12,010 bases of DNA from Thermovenabulum sp049723235. GTDB lineage: Bacteria; Bacillota; Thermosediminibacteria; Thermosediminibacterales; Thermosediminibacteraceae. Location of the stretch: positions 1-12,010 of the forward strand of contig NZ_JBNARB010000032.1 of NCBI RefSeq assembly GCF_049723235.1. Reading direction: 5' to 3'. Below, piece by piece: positions 7,814-12,010 of the stretch. The translations under genes were made by a program, and so were the position numbers. The notes beneath the pieces were generated by a model that saw nothing but the letters and a program-made list of their open reading frames with translations, was not told the DNA's origin and ran no database searches. The first letter of the stretch is position 1. Each line of letters starts with the position of its first letter.

Positions 7814-9622
7814 ATGGGTAAGATAAAAGTGCTAAGTGAAGATGTGGCACAAAAAATTGCAGCAGGAGAAGTGGTAGAAAGACCTGCATCGGTAGTTAAA
7901 GAACTAATTGAAAATTCCATTGATGCAAATGCAAAAAATATTTTAATTGAAATTAAAGATGGCGGAAAAAAGCTTATAAAAGTTTTAGATGATGGGGAAG
8001 GGATAGCGTCTGAAGATGTACTTCTGGCATTTGAAAGACATGCTACCAGTAAAATATCCAAACTTGATGATATTTTTACGGTAAAAACCCTTGGATTTAG
8101 AGGAGAAGCATTACCGAGTATTGCTTCGGTTTCAAAAGTAACCATGATTACCAGGACTAAGGAAGAAAATATTGGAACCAAATGTATTGTTACGGGAGGA
8201 AAAGTTGAATATTTTGATGAAGCTCTTTCAAAAGAAGGGTGCACTATCATTGTAGAAGATTTATTTTTCAATACACCGGCACGATTAAAATTTTTGAAAT
8301 CTTCTTCAAAGGAATCAGCATATATTTCGGAAATAATATCAAAGTATGCCTTGGGGCATCCTGAAATTTCATTTAAGCTTATTATAGATGACAAGGAAAT
8401 TTTTACTACTTCGGGCAATGGAAACATAAAAGAAGTTTTTGCTAAAATTTACGATTTTGAGGAAGCAAAAAATCTAATAGAAGTTGAAAAACACTATGGC
8501 ATTTTGAAAATAAAAGGTTATTTATTACCACCTCAATTTTCAAGAAATAATCGATCGTACGAAATATTTTTTGTGAATGGAAGATATGTCAAAGATAAAA
8601 ATCTATCTTTATTCCTGGAAAAAGGTTATTCGCCATTTTTACCAGCAGGTAAATTTCCTGTTGCTATAATATTTATTAACATCGACGAATCTTATGTGGA
8701 TGTAAATGTACACCCTTCAAAAACTGAAATAAAATTTAAAGATGAATATAAAATTTGCGATGCGCTATTACTGACGATAAAAGAGGCATTAAAAGGCGAT
8801 GTTTTGATTCCCAGGGAAACAATTTCAATTAATAAAAATTTTATAAAAGAAGAAAGGATAGATTTTTTAAACAATCCTCCTGTAGAAAATAAAATTAATT
8901 CCACTAATAGGGAATATTTCTGTAATTTTGAGGATAAAATAGAAAAAAAAGTAAATCAGGTTAACCAATATATTAAAGAATTTAGTGACTTTTATAGTAC
9001 AGCAGAAATAATAAAAAATGAAGTTATAAACAAAAGTTTATCAAAAAAAACTTCTATCAATAATTTTAAAATAATAGGTCAGATATTTAATACTTATATT
9101 ATTTTTGTAGATGATAATAATCTTTATATACTTGATCAGCATGCAGCCCATGAAAGGATTTTGTATGAAATGTATCTTAACTATTCAAAATCTTTTGTTG
9201 TTCAGGAACTCGTTGTTCCGCACATTTTAAATCTTACCCATTCGGAAATGGAATTTTTCAAAGATGCCATTGATATTTTTAAAAATAACGGATTTGACTT
9301 GGATATATTTGATAACAATTCCATAATAATACGTGCTGTTCCCTTTACCTTTGGAATTCCTAAGGATCCTTCCTACATAAAAGAAATCCTTGATGAATTG
9401 CGGGAAGAAAATTTTCCAAAAGATAAAAATAAAATTGCAGCATCCTTAGCATGTCATGCCGCTATAAAAGCTGATGAAATTCTAAGTATCGAAGAAATGA
9501 ATAAACTTATTAAAATGTTATTCGAAACCGAAAATCCATATAATTGTCCCCACGGCAGGCCTACCATTATTTCCTTTTCTTTATACGAATTAGAAAAAAA
9601 GTTCAAGAGGGTTATATCGTGA
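7814..9622 (+). CDS. mutL: DNA mismatch repair endonuclease MutL
   Basis: A 602-residue partner of MutS. The N-terminal GHKL ATPase domain has IAAGEVVERPASVVKELIEN (catalytic E30), DDGEGI (59-64), ATSKI and GFRGEAL (94-100). A variable, Lys/Asn-rich linker lies at about 330-415. The C-terminal domain carries the metal-dependent nicking motif DQHAAHERILYE (441-452), ACHAAIKADE (546-555, C547) and CPHGRP (578-583), which together build the Zn/Mn endonuclease site. QELVVP (464-469) matches the beta-clamp-binding motif known from Bacillus MutL. This is therefore a strand-nicking MutL of the MutH-independent type. The AGGGGAAGAG ribosome site overlaps the mutS stop, and the last bases overlap the miaA start as GTGA. 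Both suggest coupled translation. Two runs of eight A lie in the linker coding region (see findings). Confidence 0.97.
   Translation: MGKIKVLSEDVAQKIAAGEVVERPASVVKELIENSIDANAKNILIEIKDGGKKLIKVLDDGEGIASEDVLLAFERHATSKISKLDDIFTVKTLGFRGEALPSIASVSKVTMITRTKEENIGTKCIVTGGKVEYFDEALSKEGCTIIVEDLFFNTPARLKFLKSSSKESAYISEIISKYALGHPEISFKLIIDDKEIFTTSGNGNIKEVFAKIYDFEEAKNLIEVEKHYGILKIKGYLLPPQFSRNNRSYEIFFVNGRYVKDKNLSLFLEKGYSPFLPAGKFPVAIIFINIDESYVDVNVHPSKTEIKFKDEYKICDALLLTIKEALKGDVLIPRETISINKNFIKEERIDFLNNPPVENKINSTNREYFCNFEDKIEKKVNQVNQYIKEFSDFYSTAEIIKNEVINKSLSKKTSINNFKIIGQIFNTYIIFVDDNNLYILDQHAAHERILYEMYLNYSKSFVVQELVVPHILNLTHSEMEFFKDAIDIFKNNGFDLDIFDNNSIIIRAVPFTFGIPKDPSYIKEILDELREENFPKDKNKIAASLACHAAIKADEILSIEEMNKLIKMLFETENPYNCPHGRPTIISFSLYELEKKFKRVIS
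9606..9611 (+). promoter_or_regulatory. Shine-Dalgarno site for miaA inside the mutL end
   Basis: AGAGGG lies 7 bases before the GTG at 9619, inside the last codons of mutL. It fixes the miaA start at that GTG. Earlier in-frame start codons would encode residues unlike MiaA. Confidence 0.7.
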
Positions 9623-10569
9623 AAAAGGATAAAAAATTATTGCTGGTAATTGTCGGACCTACTGCTGTGGGGAAAACCGAAATAGCAATTGAAGTAGCAA
9701 AAAAAATTGATGGGGAAATAATTTCTGCAGACTCTATGCAAATTTACAGATATATGAACATTGGCACAGCAAAACCAACCGAAGAAGAAAAAAAAGGTAT
9801 TCCCCATCATTTAATAGATATAGTAAATCCCGATCAGGAATTTACCGTTGCAGATTATAAGTACTTAGCAGAAAAAGCTATTGAAGAAATTACAAAAAGA
9901 AAAAAAATACCTATACTTTCCGGTGGAACAGGATTATACATAAACGCAGTATGTTATAATTACTCTTTTTCTGATTTTCATAAAGATGAAGAATTAAGGA
10001 GAGAGTTAAACCTTTTAGCAGAGAAAAACGGAAATGAATATTTATATAATATTTTAAAGGAGGTCGATCCGAAATCTGCGGAAAAAATTCATAAAAACAA
10101 TAGAAAAAGAATGATAAGGGCTTTGGAAGTTTATTACAGAACTGGAAAACCTTTCTCATTCTTTGAAAACGAAAATGAAAAAAAAGAAAGTCCTTATGAT
10201 TTAATTATTTTTGGTCTTACCAGACCAAGGGAGGAATTGTATGAAAGGATAAATAATAGAGTTTTAAAGATGATAGAACAGGGGTTAATAGAAGAGGTTA
10301 AAAACTTATTAAAAATGGGATATTCAAAAGAGTTGAATTCAATGAAAGGCTTGGGGTATAAAGAAATTATTGAGTATTTAGAAGGTAAAGCTTCGTTAGA
10401 AGAAGCAATTTATAAAATTCAACGGGATACCAGACATTACGCCAAACGCCAATATACATGGTTTAAAAAAAATAAGGATATAATTTGGTTAGATGTTTCT
10501 AAGGAAGGAAAAGAAAAAATTATCCAATATATTGTTTTAACAGTTGAAGGAAAATTAAAAAATTATTAG
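9619..10569 (+). CDS. miaA: tRNA dimethylallyltransferase MiaA
   Basis: This 316-residue enzyme transfers a dimethylallyl group to N6 of A37 in tRNAs reading UNN codons, making the i6A that MiaB later methylthiolates. The P-loop GPTAVGKT (13-20) starts after a short basic N-terminus. SADSMQIY contains the catalytic-type Asp D38. AKPTEEE, IPHHLIDIV (61-69), SGGTGLYI (101-108) and the C-terminal DTRHYAKRQYTWF (270-282) are all family-typical, and the length is standard. The start is GTG at 9619, which shares four bases (GTGA, 9619-9622) with the mutL stop, a layout typical of translational coupling. The frame is open upstream to 9544, but that part would lie wholly within mutL and resembles nothing in MiaA. 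hfq follows 39 bases later, the same miaA-hfq pairing seen in many bacteria. Confidence 0.96.
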   Translation: MKKDKKLLLVIVGPTAVGKTEIAIEVAKKIDGEIISADSMQIYRYMNIGTAKPTEEEKKGIPHHLIDIVNPDQEFTVADYKYLAEKAIEEITKRKKIPILSGGTGLYINAVCYNYSFSDFHKDEELRRELNLLAEKNGNEYLYNILKEVDPKSAEKIHKNNRKRMIRALEVYYRTGKPFSFFENENEKKESPYDLIIFGLTRPREELYERINNRVLKMIEQGLIEEVKNLLKMGYSKELNSMKGLGYKEIIEYLEGKASLEEAIYKIQRDTRHYAKRQYTWFKKNKDIIWLDVSKEGKEKIIQYIVLTVEGKLKNY

Positions 10570-10608
10570 AATATATTCTGTAGATATAAATATGAAGGGG
10601 GACATAGA

Positions 10609-10863
10609 ATGTCAAAAAATCAAATTAATATTCAGGATGCTTTTTTAAATCAGGTAAGGAAGGAGAACATAGCAGTAACGATCTATCTTATAAATGGTTT
10701 TCAAATTAAAGGTCATGTGAAAGGTTTCGATAACTTTACTGTGGTTTTAGATTCCGAAGGTAAGCAGATGTTAATTTATAAACATGCCGTCTCTACCATT
10801 TCTCCTCAAAAACCTGTATCCTTTACTAATAACAACAATACTGAAAAAAAACAGGAAGAATAA
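10609..10863 (+). CDS. hfq: RNA chaperone Hfq
   Basis: This 84-residue Sm-like protein forms a hexameric ring that binds small RNAs and A-rich mRNA stretches. Sm1 covers about residues 9-50 (IQDAFLN with Q9 and D10; INGFQIKGHVKGFDNFTVVL with F43). Sm2 contains IYKHAVSTI, with Y57, K58 and H59 matching the proximal U-binding site. The rim motif is RKEN (17-20), the Gram-positive form, in place of the arginine-rich RRER of enterobacteria. This suggests weaker sRNA-mRNA annealing than in E. coli (inference from known rim mutants). The C-terminal tail of about 15 residues is short, Asn/Lys/Glu-rich and probably disordered. The ribosome site AAGGGGG ends 7 bases before the ATG, and two TAA stops in tandem end the gene. 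It is the last gene of the operon, followed by a strong terminator. Confidence 0.96.
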   Translation: MSKNQINIQDAFLNQVRKENIAVTIYLINGFQIKGHVKGFDNFTVVLDSEGKQMLIYKHAVSTISPQKPVSFTNNNNTEKKQEE

Positions 10864-10875
10864 TAAACTCGTGAG

Positions 10876-10907
10876 AAAACTTCCGGGAAATTCACCCGGA
10901 AGTTTTT
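10876..10907 (+). terminator. Strong Rho-independent terminator after hfq
   Basis: A perfect 12-bp stem pairs 10876-10887 with 10895-10906. Its core is CTTCCGGG/CCCGGAAG, with a 7-base loop (10888-10894), and the 3' arm runs into a T5 tail. It lies 12 bases after the hfq stop and marks the end of the udg-hfq operon. Confidence 0.95.
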
Positions 10908-10942
10908 AATTTTAACTTATTTGTATCAACTACCTTGTATTT

Positions 10943-10950
10943 GTCATATT
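10943..10950 (+). promoter_or_regulatory. Possible sporulation (sigma-E-like) -35 element before spoVK
   Basis: GTCATATT fits the -35 consensus of mother-cell sigma-E promoters, and spoVK is known as a mother-cell gene in Bacillus. The expected -10 region about 14 bases downstream (near 10965) reads TAATTTTA and matches poorly. The overlapping TTGTCA (10941-10946) resembles a sigma-A -35 box, but it too lacks a good -10 at normal distance. A promoter is needed here because of the terminator just upstream. Which one is used is not settled. Confidence 0.3.
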
Positions 10951-10980
10951 ATATCTCTAAGGGTTAATTTTAAAAATTTT

Positions 10981-10987
10981 AAGGTGA
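10981..10987 (+). promoter_or_regulatory. Shine-Dalgarno site selecting the ATG start of spoVK
   Basis: AAGGTGA lies 5 bases before the ATG at 10993. The frame is also open from a TTG at 10921, but those 24 extra codons have no ribosome site and overlap the likely promoter region. Confidence 0.7.
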
Positions 10988-10992
10988 AAATC

Positions 10993-11955
10993 ATGGTAGA
11001 AATTAAAAATCCAATTTATAAAGATTGCAATGATATATTAAATATGGTTTCTAACGGATCCCTTTCGCCACTCGATGCTCTATCTTTATTAAAGGAAATG
11101 GAAATTAAAAAAAACGAATTAAAAAGAAGTAAGGAAGAAAAGGTTAAAGAAGTATTAAATGAACTGGATAGTTTGGTAGGATTGACAGCAGTAAAACAAC
11201 TGGTTAAAGAATTACATGCTTTTGTGGAAATCCAAAAGAGGCGAAAAAAAGAGGATTTGATTGCTGAACCTTTGGTCCTACACATGATATTCAAGGGTAG
11301 CCCCGGTACCGGTAAAACAACCGTGGCAAGGCTTATAGGAAAAATGTTTAAAGAAATGGAAATTCTCCAAAAAGGACATCTTGTCGAAGTAGAAAGAGCT
11401 GACCTCGTAGGAGAGTACATAGGACATACAGCACAAAAAACAAGAGAGCAAATCAAAAAAGCGATAGGAGGAATTTTATTTATTGACGAAGCTTACTCTC
11501 TTGCAAGAGGGGGAGAAAAAGATTTTGGAAAAGAAGCAATAGATACTTTGGTAAAAGCTATGGAAGATTATAAAGACAATTTGATAGTAATACTCGCAGG
11601 TTATAAAGATGAAATGGATTGGTTTTTAAGAACAAATCCCGGCCTTCGATCAAGATTTCCAATCCAAATAGAATTCCCGGATTATACTTTAGAGGAACTA
11701 ATAGAAATTGCAATTTTAATGGCTGAAAAAAGACAATACAAATTCACACCTGAAGCTATTGAAAAATTAAAATTTATACTTTTAGACAGCAAAAAATCCA
11801 TTTACTTTGATAAATTAGGAAACGCAAGACTGGTGAGAAACCTGCTTGAAAAAGCCATCAGAAAACAGGCTTTAAGGCTAATTAATCAAAAAAAAATCTC
11901 CAAAGAAGATTTAATATTAATAAAAGCTGAGGACATTTTACCCTTAGAAGATTAA
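10993..11955 (+). CDS. spoVK: Stage V sporulation protein K (SpoVK), AAA ATPase of the CbxX/CfqX family
   Basis: This 320-residue AAA+ ATPase is almost the same length as Bacillus SpoVK. The first 60 or so residues are helical and charged. A single AAA module follows, starting at LVGLTAVKQLV (61-71). It has Walker A GSPGTGKTT (102-110), Walker B ILFIDEAYSL (161-170, D165 and E166), the NPGLRSRF arginine-finger segment (215-222) and the sensor-2 region LGNARLVRN (275-283, R279). The EYIGHTAQKT block (141-150) is typical of CbxX/CfqX proteins, a family that includes Rubisco activase-type CbbX. No Rubisco genes are present, and the match in length and sequence favours SpoVK. In Bacillus, loss of SpoVK blocks late spore maturation, and its molecular substrate is not known. 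The gene follows the hfq terminator and is probably separately transcribed. No terminator separates it from the next start, at 11970. Confidence 0.9.
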   Translation: MVEIKNPIYKDCNDILNMVSNGSLSPLDALSLLKEMEIKKNELKRSKEEKVKEVLNELDSLVGLTAVKQLVKELHAFVEIQKRRKKEDLIAEPLVLHMIFKGSPGTGKTTVARLIGKMFKEMEILQKGHLVEVERADLVGEYIGHTAQKTREQIKKAIGGILFIDEAYSLARGGEKDFGKEAIDTLVKAMEDYKDNLIVILAGYKDEMDWFLRTNPGLRSRFPIQIEFPDYTLEELIEIAILMAEKRQYKFTPEAIEKLKFILLDSKKSIYFDKLGNARLVRNLLEKAIRKQALRLINQKKISKEDLILIKAEDILPLED

Positions 11956-11969
11956 TTGAGTGAATTGCG

Positions 11970-12010
11970 ATGATCAGAGAAACAGATGAAATAGCGATTT
12001 TAGGGCATCC
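11970..12010 (+). CDS. Unidentified gene, 5' end only (partial)
   Basis: An open frame starts at ATG 11970 and runs off the window. Its 13 complete codons read MIRETDEIAILGH, with a 14th starting CC (Pro). It begins 14 bases after the spoVK stop, with only a weak GAGTGA upstream as a ribosome site. The other plausible starts nearby (TTG 11956, GTG 11960) stop quickly. I do not recognise the product from so few residues. The position suggests co-transcription with spoVK. Confidence 0.45.
   Translation, partial: MIRETDEIAILGH

Noticed and set aside
7774..8427. Long open frame of 217 codons on the minus strand opposite mutL.
   Set aside because: It lies wholly opposite conserved GHKL-domain codons, its product is Ser/Ile/Phe-rich low-complexity sequence without a recognisable domain, and I see no ribosome site. 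It is a by-product of mutL codon use.
9544..9618. In-frame upstream extension of miaA beginning at TTG 9544.
   Set aside because: The extension is read entirely within the conserved end of mutL and does not resemble MiaA. The GTG at 9619 has a good ribosome site and gives the standard length.
10563..10590. Possible separate hfq promoter, TTATTA followed 16 bases later by TATAAA.
   Set aside because: The -35 matches only three of six bases, and such AT-rich strings are expected by chance here.
10921..10992. In-frame upstream extension of spoVK beginning at TTG 10921.
   Set aside because: No ribosome site, unlike known SpoVK N-termini, and it would cover the probable promoter. ATG 10993 gives the expected length.
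11016..11456. Minus-strand open frame of 146 codons opposite spoVK.
   Set aside because: It mirrors the conserved Walker A region of spoVK. Its composition is that of an antisense shadow.
1..12010. Search for mobile elements, CRISPR arrays, tRNA/rRNA genes, riboswitches, phage or defence genes.
   Set aside because: No transposase, integrase, repeated units, structured RNA or toxin-like genes were seen. All space is taken by conserved housekeeping genes and short intergenic regions.

Overview
This window is a compact, almost fully coding stretch of an AT-rich bacterial chromosome. All supported genes are on the + strand. The gene content points to a low-GC, endospore-forming anaerobe of the Firmicutes (Clostridia; possibly a Thermoanaerobacterales-like lineage). 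The evidence is a SpoVK-type AAA ATPase, a Gram-positive-type Hfq, MutS and nicking-type MutL with no sign of MutH, a family 4 (Fe-S) uracil-DNA glycosylase, a Na+-translocating decarboxylase, heavy AGA/AAA codon use, and strong AGGAGG-like ribosome binding sites with some TTG and GTG starts. The exact genus cannot be read from the sequence.

Layout. (1) Positions 1-1517: the last codons of a decarboxylase beta subunit (oadB), then a biotin-less carboxyltransferase (oadA-like), closed by a strong terminator. Together they look like the end of an operon for a split Na+-pumping oxaloacetate decarboxylase. (2) Positions 1587-3038: a single-gene unit for a membrane-anchored VanW-domain protein, with its own terminator. 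(3) Positions 3039-10907: a tight six-gene operon, udg-miaB-mutS-mutL-miaA-hfq. It starts at a good sigma-A promoter directly after the vanW terminator and ends at a 12-bp-stem terminator after hfq. (4) Positions 10908-12010: spoVK with its own upstream region, followed without a visible terminator by the first 14 codons of an unidentified gene that runs off the window.

How the genes work together. The operon combines DNA repair with RNA functions. Repair is covered by uracil excision (UDG), mismatch recognition (MutS) and the mismatch endonuclease (MutL). RNA functions are the two enzymes of the ms2i6A37 tRNA modification (MiaA adds the prenyl group, MiaB the methylthio group) and the RNA chaperone Hfq. 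The miaB-mutS-mutL-miaA-hfq order is a known conserved block in Firmicutes. The uracil glycosylase at its head is the less standard part.

I found no mobile element, CRISPR array, RNA gene, riboswitch or foreign-looking segment. I see no convincing undescribed system here: this is an ordinary housekeeping region with a few details worth checking (the split decarboxylase, the long N-terminus of the uracil glycosylase, poly-A tracts in the mutL linker, a hairpin inside mutS, and a sporulation-type -35 box before spoVK). No gene-free stretch exceeds 300 bases.
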